A DNA stretch of 22,394 nt from Actinobacillus sp. (GTDB lineage: Bacteria > Pseudomonadota > Gammaproteobacteria > Enterobacterales > Pasteurellaceae), in assembly GCA_020026075.1 (NCBI GenBank), contig JAHHQZ010000029.1:1-22394 (forward strand), given 5' to 3'. A program made the position numbers and the translations under genes. Shown one piece after another: positions 7,179-15,739 of this stretch (position 1 is the stretch's first letter; each line of letters starts with the position of its first letter). The notes under the pieces are model-generated. The model did not search any database. It had not been told where the DNA came from and was given only the letters and a program-made list of their open reading frames with translations.

Positions 7179-8288
7179 TTATGCAACAAAATCCATCATT
7201 TCTTTAGCGCTCATACCGTCAAGCCCCATTTTTTCAAGGGTACGCCCAGTTTCAAAATAATTGGTATCGTTGTAGGCGTTATCGATATTTAAGCAAGAAG
7301 TAATGATCGTAGTATCGGTGCCGAGTAATTTACCGAAATAATAGCAAGGCACGAGCAAGTAAGCGGCATCTTCGGTGATATAGCGTGCTTGTGAAGAATT
7401 TGGCGCACTGTTTAATTTACCGTGCGTTTCAGAAGTGCGGTTGACTTCGTACACCGTTTTGCAGTCCATATTGTACAGTGCATTCATCATTTCCAATTCA
7501 GTACGCAAGTTTAAGCCTAACGCTTTACCAATGGCTTGACGTTCTTCTTCCATTTTTGCTGCCGCACGTGCAGTTGCGGTAGAACAGCAATCTTTGTAGT
7601 AATTAAATTTACCGTCAAAGTTTTCCAATAAGCCCATATTAAGCGTAGTTAAAAGTGGATGACCGCCGTAGTTAATATTTTCCAAGCCTGCCGCAATCAC
7701 ATTTTGTAACGGCTCTAATGGCAATGGGAAAATCGGTTGTAAGCGTTCAATCGCCGCCTGAGTACGGCTTGCAGGCAAGGCCGCCACAGGTAAAAATTCT
7801 TTCATACCAAGAATAGCCAATTCGGCTGGGCCACAAATACGGGTCGCCCAAGGAATAGAAATGGCATCCACAAATGTAATGTCTACATCTTTATAACCAC
7901 GTTCTTTTTTGATTTTATTTAACACCAATGAACCGTAGTTACCAGGCATTAGCATTAAAATTTGCCCATCACGCAAATAAGGCAACATTTCGTTAAATAA
8001 CGGCTCTTGCGCAAAAGCAGGCACAGGTAAAATAAGAATATCGGAATAAGCCACCGCTTCTTGTAAATCACGAGTGATTTTGGCAATTTTTTGCTTACCT
8101 GGATAAGCCAATGTAACCCCATTAAATTCAGCTAATGCTTCAAGTGCGCCTTTTTCTTCAATATCCGTCAATGGCTGGTCAAATCCTTTTGCTCCATACA
8201 AGCAAACATCCGCCCCATTCAACGTAAAATGATAAGCCGCCGTCAATGCTGCATTACCAGAACCTATAATTGTTACTTTTTTGTTCAT
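7179..8288 (-). CDS. NAD/NADP octopine (opine) dehydrogenase family protein
   Basis: Enzymes of this family reversibly oxidise N-carboxyalkyl amino acids (opines) to an amino acid and a keto acid. The 369-residue protein has an N-terminal Rossmann domain with the dinucleotide motif GSGNAA (residues 9-14) and an all-helical C-terminal domain. His210 in NYGGHPLLT matches the position of the catalytic His of octopine dehydrogenases, and the C-terminal EDAAYLLVPCYYFGKLLG block is typical of the family. I choose the ATG at 8286-8288 (MNKKVTIIGSG) because GAGGAT precedes it; an upstream in-frame start would add 12 unsupported residues. A perfect CRP site lies upstream and a YfcC-family permease downstream. 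The true substrate is unknown. Confidence 0.85.
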   Translation of the reverse strand: MNKKVTIIGSGNAALTAAYHFTLNGADVCLYGAKGFDQPLTDIEEKGALEALAEFNGVTLAYPGKQKIAKITRDLQEAVAYSDILILPVPAFAQEPLFNEMLPYLRDGQILMLMPGNYGSLVLNKIKKERGYKDVDITFVDAISIPWATRICGPAELAILGMKEFLPVAALPASRTQAAIERLQPIFPLPLEPLQNVIAAGLENINYGGHPLLTTLNMGLLENFDGKFNYYKDCCSTATARAAAKMEEERQAIGKALGLNLRTELEMMNALYNMDCKTVYEVNRTSETHGKLNSAPNSSQARYITEDAAYLLVPCYYFGKLLGTDTTIITSCLNIDNAYNDTNYFETGRTLEKMGLDGMSAKEMMDFVA

Positions 8289-8336
8289 AATAAATCCTCG
8301 ATTAAGGTTTAAGTGTTGATTCAATTTAGGTGTTCT

Positions 8337-8342
8337 ATTTTA
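8337..8342 (-). promoter_or_regulatory. Candidate -10 of the opine-dehydrogenase promoter
   Basis: On the minus strand TAAAAT lies 48 nt upstream of the start codon. With transcription starting about 8330, the CRP site centre (8371.5) falls at -41.5, the class II activation position. No good -35 hexamer is seen, as expected for such promoters. Confidence 0.55.
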
Positions 8343-8360
8343 TTTAAAAAATCGTTACAT

Positions 8361-8382
8361 AAATGTGATCTATTTCACATTA
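8361..8382. promoter_or_regulatory. CRP (cAMP receptor protein) binding site
   Basis: TGTGA (8364-8368), six bases (TCTATT) and TCACA (8375-8379) match the CRP consensus TGTGA-N6-TCACA exactly, with A/T-rich flanks. The site lies 73-94 nt upstream of the opine-dehydrogenase ATG. It is about 180 nt upstream of ubiK on the other strand, so the dehydrogenase is the probable target. Confidence 0.88.
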
Positions 8383-8496
8383 TGAGAAATTCTTATTTGA
8401 ATAAATTTAACCTTTCACCATAAAAAAACTAATCAATAACGGAAAGTAAAATAACAAGTCGCTCAAAACCAGAGGCCAGAGTTTTTAAGAAAAAAA

Positions 8497-8526
8497 TTTC
8501 AACTTACCTCATAAATTGCATACAAT
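8497..8526 (+). promoter_or_regulatory. Candidate ubiK-nadR promoter
   Basis: A -35-like TTTCAA (8497-8502), an 18-bp spacer and TACAAT (8521-8526, 5 of 6 matches to TATAAT) precede the ubiK start by 34 nt. The hexamers are moderate, and only position and sequence support the call. Confidence 0.45.
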
Positions 8527-8560
8527 ACGCTAACTATTTTTTCTATTTATGAGGTGCTTT

Positions 8561-8872
8561 ATGCTAACTCCCCCTGCTTTTGATGCGCTTATGCGCCAAA
8601 TCCAATCTGCACTCCCACCTAGTTTGAAAAATCTTAGCCAAGAGGCTGAAAGCAAATTCAAGCAAACCCTACAAGCCAAATTAAGCGAATTAGACTTCGT
8701 TTCTCGTGAAGAATTTGATGTGCAAACGCAGGTATTACTGCGTACACGCGAAAAACTCAATGCCTTAGAAAAACGCCTTGATGCCCTAATGCAAGGCGAA
8801 CAAGCCATCGCCCAAGAGCAAGAGATTGAAAACCTAGCCGACACCACAGACAATAGCAAAGAAAGCCAATAA
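8561..8872 (+). CDS. ubiK: Ubiquinone biosynthesis accessory factor UbiK
   Basis: UbiK (formerly YqiC; DUF526/BMFP family) is a small trimeric accessory factor that helps the Ubi complex under aerobic conditions and associates with UbiJ and lipid. The 103-residue product begins MLTPPAFDALMRQIQSALPP. It has an amphipathic N-terminal helix region, a conserved SREEFDVQTQVLLRTREKL block and a Leu-heptad coiled coil (about 60-80), followed by an acidic tail. The start is set by GAGGTG 4 nt before ATG; the in-frame ATG at 8549 overlaps that ribosome-binding site. It leads a three-gene run with nadR 17-23 nt downstream. Confidence 0.88.
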   Translation: MLTPPAFDALMRQIQSALPPSLKNLSQEAESKFKQTLQAKLSELDFVSREEFDVQTQVLLRTREKLNALEKRLDALMQGEQAIAQEQEIENLADTTDNSKESQ

Positions 8873-8895
8873 ACCTACGCACAAGAGAAATGGAT

Positions 8896-10167
8896 ATGAC
8901 CGATTTTAGCTATCTTCAACTTAAACGTAAGCAGTTGAATCTAAAAGTAATGGATTTATGCCAGCAAGCTAATGTAACCCGTGCGTATTTTAACCAGCTC
9001 GTGGCGGGTAAAATTAAAAACCCAAGCGCACGCAAACTGCAAGCCTTACACCAAGCATTGCACATTAGCGACATACCAAATTCCAAAAAAGTGGGTGTGA
9101 TTTTTGGTAAATTTTACCCTGTGCATACGGGGCATATTAATATGATCTACGAGGCATTTAGTAAGGTCGATGAACTGCACGTAGTGGTGTGTACAGACAG
9201 CGAGCGAGATTTAAAACTGTTTGAAAACAGTAAAATGAAAAAAATGCCTACGGTGCAAGATCGTCTACGCTGGATGCAACAAATTTTCAAATATCAAAAA
9301 GATCAAATTTTCATTCATCATCTTGTGGAAGATGGTTTGCCAAGTTATCCCAATGGCTGGCAAGGCTGGGCAAGCCGTGTGAGTGAGCTTTTCAAAGAGA
9401 AAAATTTCACGCCAAGCGTGGTATTCAGTAGCGAAATTCAAGACAAAGCCCCTTACGAGCAATACTTACATTTGCAAGTGGAATTAGTGGATCCTGATCG
9501 TCAATTTTTTAACGTTTCAGCAACGAAAATCCGTAATAATCCGTTCCATTATTGGAAATTCATTCCAAAAGAAGTGCGCCCATTCTTCGTGAAAACCATT
9601 GCGATTTTAGGCGGAGAGAGTAGCGGTAAAACAATGCTCGTGAGCAAGCTAGCTAACGTGTTTAACACGACCTCAGCGTGGGAATACGGACGTGAATTTG
9701 TGTTTAGTCAACTCGGTGGCGATGAGCAAGCGATGCAATATTCTGACTATCCACAAATGGCGCTCGGTCATCAGCACTACATTGACTACGCCTTAAAGCA
9801 CGCCGAAAAAATCGCCATCGTGGATACGGATTTCATCACCACGCAGGCCTTTTGTATTCAATATGAAGGCAAACCACACCCATTTGTGGAATCAATGATC
9901 AAGCAATATCCTTTTGATGTGACCATTTTGCTCGCCAACAACACAACTTGGATCAATGACGGCTTACGAAGTCTTGGCACGCCGAAAGCTCGCCAACGTT
10001 TTCAAGAATTATTGAAAAAACTGCTCGATAAATACGAAGTGCCTTACATTGAAATTGAGTCGCCAAGCTACTTAGAACGCTACAATCAAGTGAAATCCAT
10101 CGTAGAAAAAATTCTCAACGGTGAAACCTTAGGCGAGATCATTGATAGACGAGAGGAAGGAAAATGA
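8896..10167 (+). CDS. nadR: Trifunctional NadR: NMN adenylyltransferase / ribosylnicotinamide kinase
   Basis: NadR phosphorylates nicotinamide riboside to NMN and adenylates NMN to NAD, the salvage route on which NAD-requiring Pasteurellaceae depend. The 423-residue protein has three parts: an N-terminal helix-turn-helix (about 5-58, QANVTRAYFNQLVAGK), which in enteric bacteria represses nad genes; a nucleotidyltransferase with GKFYPVHTGH (71-80) and SATKIR (about 208-213); and a P-loop kinase with GGESSGKT (239-246). I prefer the ATG at 8896 because AAGAGA lies 7-8 nt upstream; ATG 8890 is only 2 nt from it. Its stop overlaps the next start (ATGA), coupling it to the metallophosphoesterase. 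Confidence 0.94.
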   Translation: MTDFSYLQLKRKQLNLKVMDLCQQANVTRAYFNQLVAGKIKNPSARKLQALHQALHISDIPNSKKVGVIFGKFYPVHTGHINMIYEAFSKVDELHVVVCTDSERDLKLFENSKMKKMPTVQDRLRWMQQIFKYQKDQIFIHHLVEDGLPSYPNGWQGWASRVSELFKEKNFTPSVVFSSEIQDKAPYEQYLHLQVELVDPDRQFFNVSATKIRNNPFHYWKFIPKEVRPFFVKTIAILGGESSGKTMLVSKLANVFNTTSAWEYGREFVFSQLGGDEQAMQYSDYPQMALGHQHYIDYALKHAEKIAIVDTDFITTQAFCIQYEGKPHPFVESMIKQYPFDVTILLANNTTWINDGLRSLGTPKARQRFQELLKKLLDKYEVPYIEIESPSYLERYNQVKSIVEKILNGETLGEIIDRREEGK

Positions 10168-10859
10168 TCCTCTTTGCGGGCGATCCACACGGCAGCTTTG
10201 ATCATCTCTACCCTTTTCTCACCCCTGACGAGAACGGGCAGAAACCCGCATTGGTTATTTTAGGTGACCTGCACATTACGCATCCTGATGAACTCAATCC
10301 CATCGCCGAGCGTTGTGATTTATGGTTCATTCACGGCAATCACGATACCAAAACCGCCAGCGTGTACGATGCCCTAATGGGCAGCCATTGGCAGGAACGC
10401 AATTTGCACGGCAAGGTGCAGGAAATTCAAGGGGTGCGCATAGCAGGCTTGGGCGGAATTTTTCGTGGAAAAATTTGGATGCCGCCAGCACCGCCTCATT
10501 ACGTGGATCCCATTCATCTTTGCCAATATTGCAACGAAGAACAGCTTTGGCGGCGTGGCACACCGCTCCGCCATCGTTCCAGCATTTTCCCAGCGGATAT
10601 TGATGGCTTACGCCAACAAAAAGCAGACATTCTCATCACCCACGAAGCACCACGACCGCACCCTTATGGCTTTCGTGTGCTAAATGATTTGGCACGCGAT
10701 CTCGGTGTGAAACGCCTATTTCACGGTCATCATCACGATAATTTCTGCTACGACAAATGGGCAAAGTCGTACCCTTTCGCCATTACCAATGTTGGTTTTC
10801 GTAGCATTGCAGACATTAAAGGCAATTACTTGCTGAAAACCATTGACGATCGCCACTAA
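10164..10859 (+). CDS. Calcineurin-like metallophosphoesterase
   Basis: This 231-residue protein carries all five metal-binding blocks of the calcineurin-like phosphoesterase fold: D7-x-H9 in GDPHG, GD at 34-35, GNHD at 58-61, His160-Glu161 in ITHEAP, and GHHH at 188-191. There is no signal peptide, so it is cytoplasmic. Between blocks it has an insert with Cys120 and Cys123 (LCQYCNEE) and WRRGTPLRHR. The substrate is unknown. Its start codon overlaps the nadR stop by 4 nt (ATGA), implying co-translation, so a role on a phosphate or nucleotide compound linked to NAD salvage is possible but is inference only. A hairpin terminator follows 13 nt later. Confidence 0.85.
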   Translation: MILFAGDPHGSFDHLYPFLTPDENGQKPALVILGDLHITHPDELNPIAERCDLWFIHGNHDTKTASVYDALMGSHWQERNLHGKVQEIQGVRIAGLGGIFRGKIWMPPAPPHYVDPIHLCQYCNEEQLWRRGTPLRHRSSIFPADIDGLRQQKADILITHEAPRPHPYGFRVLNDLARDLGVKRLFHGHHHDNFCYDKWAKSYPFAITNVGFRSIADIKGNYLLKTIDDRH

Positions 10860-10871
10860 CCCACAAAAACA

Positions 10872-10911
10872 AACGCTGGAATTTTCGCAAAAATTCCAGC
10901 GTTCTTTTTTC
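10872..10911 (+). terminator. Bidirectional terminator, repeat-type core
   Basis: The stem AACGCTGGAATTTT/AAAATTCCAGCGTT is followed on the plus strand by CTTTTTT, and on the minus strand by TTGTTTTTG. It lies between the convergent metallophosphoesterase and opsX genes and probably serves both. The core GGAATTTT-n-AAAATTCC is that of the dispersed repeat, with CCAGC in place of CCGGC. Confidence 0.85.
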
Positions 10912-10918
10912 TACAATC

Positions 10919-12037
10919 TTATTCTTGTGCTAAAAAACCGATGGCGATCATTTTCTCGATCACTTGATCAGGCGTGATTTGCGCCATTAAATTGGGTGCA
11001 CGTAACTTCAACGCCCACGGACGCTCGGCTGGGGATTTTTTCCCCCATTTGGGATCCGCCGCCAGCGCACTGGCATACACAGAAACCACATTTTCCTTAT
11101 CGCAATAAGGGGCGGTGCGTTCAGGGTTATGGTAGGCATAAAGCCCAATCACAGGCGTACCCACAAGGGTAGCAATGTGGGCAGGGCCACTGTCTGGCGA
11201 AAGCAGAACATCGCACTGCTCAATTAACGCAGCAAGCTGTAACAATGTGGTTTTTCCGCTTAAATCAAGGGGTTGGAAATCACAATGTTGCAGAATTTCC
11301 TTGATCATCGCCTGTTCACGTGGCGCAGGGCTGGCAGTTAAAATCACCTGCTTGCCCGCATGGTTCGCCACATTCGCCACTTGGGCATAATAGGCTGGCA
11401 ACCAGTCTTTTTCCTTTTTGCTCGAACAAGGAGAAATGAGCAAACTCTGGCGACTCGGATCCAAATACGCCGCCATTTCTTTCAGCAAATTATCAGGCAG
11501 ATACAAATCGGCACGCACGGCGTTTTCACTGTTATCCACTGGCACACCAACGGCGTTGGCAAAACTTAGAAAACCGTCCAGCACGTGCGGATCGGCAGGA
11601 TCATTCACACGGCGATTGACCACCAGCCACTGCCCCTCACGGCAACGCTGTTTACCAAAACCGATTTTGTAACGTGCGGGAATACCCAATGCGAGCAACG
11701 AGGCACGCAAAGCCGTTTGCATATCTAAGAGTGCATCAAATTCGTTTAGGTTTTCTTGCGCTAAAAACGCTCGCAATTCACGCCACAGCTGACGAATGCC
11801 TTTTAGTCCAGAACGTTTGTCGTACACCACAAAATGAATATTCGTCACATTGGCAAACAGCGCCCGCTCCGTTTTGCCAATCACCCACACGAGCTTAGTG
11901 GTTGGATAATGGGCGTGAATTTGTTGCACCATACTCAATGCATGGCACACATCGCCAATGGCGGACAACCGCAAAATACAAAGGGCGGCAGGGGGCGTTT
12001 TAAATAAAGGTTCAGACATTGTACGCAGGGCGACCAT
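10919..12037 (-). CDS. opsX: Lipopolysaccharide heptosyltransferase, family 9 (OpsX-like)
   Basis: Family 9 glycosyltransferases add heptose to the Kdo of the LPS inner core, on the cytoplasmic face of the inner membrane. The 372-residue protein has the N-terminal LRLSAIGDVCHALSMV motif (Asp near residue 29) and the C-terminal donor-site block SPDSGPAHIATLVGTPVIGLY. The YAYHNPERTAPY continuation is what I recall of the OpsX subgroup. I choose the ATG at 12035-12037, because GGAG lies 8 nt upstream and the longer frame runs through a dispersed repeat. It lies 68 nt downstream of pflA on the same strand and meets a shared terminator at its 3' end. Confidence 0.85.
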   Translation of the reverse strand: MVALRTMSEPLFKTPPAALCILRLSAIGDVCHALSMVQQIHAHYPTTKLVWVIGKTERALFANVTNIHFVVYDKRSGLKGIRQLWRELRAFLAQENLNEFDALLDMQTALRASLLALGIPARYKIGFGKQRCREGQWLVVNRRVNDPADPHVLDGFLSFANAVGVPVDNSENAVRADLYLPDNLLKEMAAYLDPSRQSLLISPCSSKKEKDWLPAYYAQVANVANHAGKQVILTASPAPREQAMIKEILQHCDFQPLDLSGKTTLLQLAALIEQCDVLLSPDSGPAHIATLVGTPVIGLYAYHNPERTAPYCDKENVVSVYASALAADPKWGKKSPAERPWALKLRAPNLMAQITPDQVIEKMIAIGFLAQE

Positions 12038-12065
12038 CGTTTTTCTCCGTTTATAAGGCTTAAAT

Positions 12066-12103
12066 TTTTGACAAAATTTCGGCAAAAATTCCGGCCTAGC
12101 CGT
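12066..12103. repeat. Dispersed palindromic repeat copy
   Basis: The plus strand has TTTTTGACAAAATTTC followed by GGCAAAAATTCCGGCCTAG. The right half is identical to the consensus, and the left half is degraded. It fills the gap between the pflA stop and the opsX ribosome-binding site. Confidence 0.65.
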
Positions 12104-12105
12104 TA

Positions 12106-12867
12106 TTAGCATTTCACCGTTAAACCGTAGCTTTCTAAAATGGATTTGATATGCGCTAGGCTTTCCACAGTCGGTGGGTTCACATCTTTGAGTTTATATT
12201 CTTCGCCCATCGTTTCCCATTTGTGTACCCCCAGTTTGTGATAGGGCAACAGCTCGATTTTCTCCACATTTTCCATTGGTGCAACGAATTTTCCCAAAGC
12301 GTGAATGTCATCATCAAAATCCGTATAACCAGGCACCACCACATAGCGAATCCACACAGGCTGGTTGCGTTTTTGCAAATATTTGGCAAATTCCAGCGTA
12401 CGTTTATTGGAAACGCCAATTAAATTTTTGTGAATGGTTTCGTTAAGCTGTTTTAAATCCAGCAAAACTAAATCGGTAACATCTAATAATTCATCAATCA
12501 CTTCATCATAATGACGCACAAAACCGTTGGTATCCAAACAAGTGTGAATGCCTTGTTCCTTGCAAGCACGGAACCAATCACGCACGAAAGCAGGTTGCAA
12601 AATCGCCTCACCGCCAGATGCGGTAACGCCACCGCCTGTGGCTTTCATAAAATGGCGATAAGTAACTACTTCTTGCATAAGTTCTGGCACGGTAATGGTT
12701 TTACCTGCGTGCAGATCCCACGTATCACGGTTATGACAATACTGGCAGCGCATTAGGCAGCCTTGTAAAAATAAAATAAAACGAATCCCTGGCCCATCTA
12801 CGGTTCCGCAGGATTCATAAGAATGATAACGCCCCACCACTGGCGCTAAGGTTTGTTGTTCCATCAT
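12106..12867 (-). CDS. pflA: Pyruvate formate-lyase activating enzyme
   Basis: PflA is a radical-SAM enzyme. It uses a [4Fe-4S] cluster and S-adenosylmethionine to put the glycyl radical on pyruvate formate-lyase under anaerobiosis. The 253-residue product (family about 246) has the cluster motif CLMRCQYC (Cys37, Cys41, Cys44), the GTVDGPGIRF opening, the GGGVTASGGEA motif near residues 78-88, and DTNGF. The first two codons are both ATG; the second (12862-12864) is better spaced from GGA, so one residue is uncertain. pflB is not adjacent: upstream lies divergent alaS. In E. coli and H. influenzae, pflA normally follows pflB. I could not find an FNR site in the 227-nt gap. Confidence 0.95.
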   Translation of the reverse strand: MMEQQTLAPVVGRYHSYESCGTVDGPGIRFILFLQGCLMRCQYCHNRDTWDLHAGKTITVPELMQEVVTYRHFMKATGGGVTASGGEAILQPAFVRDWFRACKEQGIHTCLDTNGFVRHYDEVIDELLDVTDLVLLDLKQLNETIHKNLIGVSNKRTLEFAKYLQKRNQPVWIRYVVVPGYTDFDDDIHALGKFVAPMENVEKIELLPYHKLGVHKWETMGEEYKLKDVNPPTVESLAHIKSILESYGLTVKC

Positions 12868-12923
12868 TCCAAACTATAAAAGTTAATTGAATAAAGGCAA
12901 TAGTTTAACAAAAGCTGTAAGGA

Positions 12924-12979
12924 AGGTTGGAATTTTTTGCAAAATTTTATGTCTTTTTCTACGAAAAATTCCCCGCTGG
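12924..12979. repeat. Dispersed palindromic repeat, split copy
   Basis: The left half AGGTTGGAATTTTTTGC (12924-12940) and right half ACGAAAAATTCCCCGCTGG (12961-12979) enclose about 20 nt. The arms pair imperfectly. It lies in the divergent pflA-alaS intergenic region, so here it is not at a gene end. Confidence 0.5.
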
Positions 12980-13094
12980 GAAACGCATAAAACCATTTAT
13001 CAAGTAATAAAAATATGCAAGAATACAGCCTTTACGCCTGTTTTGGCGCTTAACTTATTCAACGAAGGCACTGCCCCAACGTAAGGAGATCCAC

Positions 13095-15731
13095 TTGTCA
13101 ACTACTAAAAAATCTACCGCGCAGATCCGTCAGGATTTCTTGCGTTTTTTTGAAAGCAAAGGTCATAAAAAAGTGGAAAGTAGCTCGCTAATTCCACACA
13201 ACGATCCAACGTTATTATTCACCAACGCTGGTATGAACCAGTTTAAGGACGTTTTTCTAGGAATGGACAAACGCCCATACAGCCGTGCAACCACTGCACA
13301 ACGTTGCGTGCGTGCTGGCGGTAAGCATAACGATTTGGAAAATGTCGGCTACACTGCGCGCCACCACACATTCTTTGAAATGCTCGGTAATTTCAGCTTT
13401 GGCGATTATTTCAAACACGATGCCATTGCGTTTGCGTGGGAGTTTTTAACGTCAGAACATTGGCTCAATTTGCCAAAAGATCGCCTTTGGGTAACGGTTT
13501 ACGAACAAGATGATGAAGCCTTTGACATTTGGCACAAAGAAGTGGGCTTGCCAAAAGAACGCATTATCCGCATTGGCGATAACAAAGGCGCACCTTATGC
13601 CTCCGACAACTTCTGGCAAATGGGCGACACAGGCCCTTGCGGCCCTTGTACGGAGATCTTCTACGATCACGGCGATCACATTTGGGGCGGATTACCTGGC
13701 ACGCCAGAAGAAGATGGCGACCGCTACATCGAAATTTGGAACGTGGTATTTATGCAGTTTAACCGCCAAGCAGACGGCACAATGGAAAAATTACCTCGCC
13801 CATCGGTAGATACAGGAATGGGCTTAGAGCGTATCGCCGCCGTAATGCAACACGTTAATTCCAACTACGATATTGATATTTTCCAAACCCTAATTTCCGC
13901 TGTGGCGAAATTGACTAAAACCCAAGATTTAGAAAATAAATCCTTGCGTGTTATTGCGGATCACATTCGTTCTTGCGCTTATTTAATCGCCGATGGCGTG
14001 GTGCCATCAAACGAAGGTCGTGGCTACGTGCTACGCCGTATTATTCGCCGTGCCGTGCGTCACGGACATTTACTCGGTGCAGAAAGCCCATTCTTCTACA
14101 AACTCGTACCAACCTTAATTGAAGTAATGGCAGAGGCTGGCGACATTATTGAATCCAACAAAGAAAACATTGTTACGCTTTTAAAACGTGAAGAAGAACA
14201 ATTTTCTCGCACCCTTGACCGTGGTCTAAGCTTGCTAGATACCGCATTAGCGGACGTAAAAGACAACACATTGTCAGGCGATGTAGCCTTTAAACTTTAC
14301 GATACTTACGGTTTCCCATTGGATTTAACCGCCGATGTATGCCGTGAACGTGGCATTGCGATTGACGAGGCAGGCTTTGATGCGGCAATGCAGGCACAAC
14401 GCCAACGTGCGCAATCCGCCAATAATTTCGGCGTGGACTACAACGACATTATTCGTGTGGACGGCGAAACCGATTTCACTGGCTATGAAAAAGCCCAAGA
14501 CAACGCCACAGTGCAGGCGATTTATGTAAAAGGCGAAAGCCAAGACAGTTTGAGCGCTGACACGGAGGCCGTAATTATTTTAGAAAATACGCCATTTTAC
14601 GCCGAGTCAGGCGGTCAAATTGGCGACAGTGGCGAAATTCGCTTAGGCGATAATGTATTCGCCGTACGTGATACGCAAAAATACGGTCAAGTTTTTGGAC
14701 ATATTGGCAAAATTATCAACGGAACCTTGCACGTTGGCGACAAGGTACAAGCGAACGTAGATGCTGAACGCCGCCAAAAAACAGCGTTAAACCACAGCGC
14801 AACTCACTTGCTCCACGCTGCCCTTCGTGAAATTTTAGGTTCACACGTTCAACAAAAAGGCTCGTTGGTTTCAGATAAAGGCTTACGTTTTGACTTCGCT
14901 CAACCACAGGCAATTACCCCAGCCCAGCTCGTTGCCATTGAATATTTAGTCAATGCGAAAATCCGTGCCAACTTCCCTGTTGAAACGGAAGAAATGGCCA
15001 TTGATGCCGCCAAAGAAAAAGGTGCTATGGCACTCTTTGGTGAAAAATACGCCGACAACGTGCGTGTGTTGACAATGGGTGATTTCTCCATTGAGCTTTG
15101 TGGCGGCGTGCATACTGCTCGCACAGGGAACATTGGCTTATTCAAAATCACCGCTGAAAGTGCTATCGCTGCTGGCGTACGCCGTATTGAGGCCGTTACC
15201 GCACAAGCCGCTATTGATTTTGTACATCGCCAAGAGGCTATTTTAAATCACAGTGCATCTCTCTTAAAAGCTGATAACACAAGCCTTGCAGACAAAATTT
15301 TAGGCTTGCAAGACAAAGCGAAAAAACTGGAAAAAGCCCTAGAACAACTGCAAGCAAAACTGGCATTGCAAGCAGGTGCTGATCTTGCGAAACAAGCCGA
15401 ACAAATCAATGGTCAGACCGTAATTTTGCAAGCATTTGTGGGAATGGACACCAAAGCGTTACGCACGATGGTTGATGATCTAAAAAATCAACTTGGTTCC
15501 GGCGTAGTCGCTCTTGTGTCAAGCAATGATGACAAAGTTAACCTTGTGGTAGGCGTGAGTAAGGATCTCACCAGCAAAGTGAAAGCTGGCGAATTAGTGA
15601 ATCTTATGGCACAAGCGGTTGGTGGTAAAGGCGGCGGTCGCCCTGATATGGCGATGGCTGGTGGTAACCAAGTGGAAAATATTCCAACGGCATTGAGCAA
15701 CGCTAAAACTTGGCTTGCTGAAAAACTGTAA
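13095..15731 (+). CDS. alaS: Alanyl-tRNA synthetase
   Basis: AlaS charges tRNA-Ala and edits mischarged Ser and Gly. The 878-residue length fits the family (about 875). The class II catalytic domain begins IRQDFLRFFESKGHKKVESSS, then TNAGMNQFKD and RATTAQRCVRAGGKHNDLENVG. The editing-domain zinc ligands are His567 and His571 (HSATH) with Cys669 and His673 (CGGVH). The C-terminal DHHA1 domain ends with GGKGGGRPDMAMAGG. The start codon is TTG, fixed by TAAGGAG 6 nt upstream and by homology (MSTTKKSTAQIR). A hairpin with T-tail follows the stop, so csrA gets only readthrough or its own promoter. Confidence 0.98.
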   Translation: MSTTKKSTAQIRQDFLRFFESKGHKKVESSSLIPHNDPTLLFTNAGMNQFKDVFLGMDKRPYSRATTAQRCVRAGGKHNDLENVGYTARHHTFFEMLGNFSFGDYFKHDAIAFAWEFLTSEHWLNLPKDRLWVTVYEQDDEAFDIWHKEVGLPKERIIRIGDNKGAPYASDNFWQMGDTGPCGPCTEIFYDHGDHIWGGLPGTPEEDGDRYIEIWNVVFMQFNRQADGTMEKLPRPSVDTGMGLERIAAVMQHVNSNYDIDIFQTLISAVAKLTKTQDLENKSLRVIADHIRSCAYLIADGVVPSNEGRGYVLRRIIRRAVRHGHLLGAESPFFYKLVPTLIEVMAEAGDIIESNKENIVTLLKREEEQFSRTLDRGLSLLDTALADVKDNTLSGDVAFKLYDTYGFPLDLTADVCRERGIAIDEAGFDAAMQAQRQRAQSANNFGVDYNDIIRVDGETDFTGYEKAQDNATVQAIYVKGESQDSLSADTEAVIILENTPFYAESGGQIGDSGEIRLGDNVFAVRDTQKYGQVFGHIGKIINGTLHVGDKVQANVDAERRQKTALNHSATHLLHAALREILGSHVQQKGSLVSDKGLRFDFAQPQAITPAQLVAIEYLVNAKIRANFPVETEEMAIDAAKEKGAMALFGEKYADNVRVLTMGDFSIELCGGVHTARTGNIGLFKITAESAIAAGVRRIEAVTAQAAIDFVHRQEAILNHSASLLKADNTSLADKILGLQDKAKKLEKALEQLQAKLALQAGADLAKQAEQINGQTVILQAFVGMDTKALRTMVDDLKNQLGSGVVALVSSNDDKVNLVVGVSKDLTSKVKAGELVNLMAQAVGGKGGGRPDMAMAGGNQVENIPTALSNAKTWLAEKL

Positions 15732-15739
15732 TTTTACTC

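Noticed and set aside
10453..10482. GGCGGAATTTTTCGTGG resembling the dispersed repeat inside the metallophosphoesterase gene
   Set aside because: It encodes the GGIFRGKIW stretch of the protein, which looks like family sequence, and it lacks the AAATTCCGGCC half; treated as chance similarity.
12038..12112. 25-residue N-terminal extension of the OpsX-like protein
   Set aside because: The extension is translated from the dispersed repeat at 12066-12103 and overlaps pflA; GGAG before the ATG at 12037 marks the real start.
12868..13094. FNR site upstream of pflA
   Set aside because: I could not find TTGAT-N4-ATCAA or a close match in the gap.
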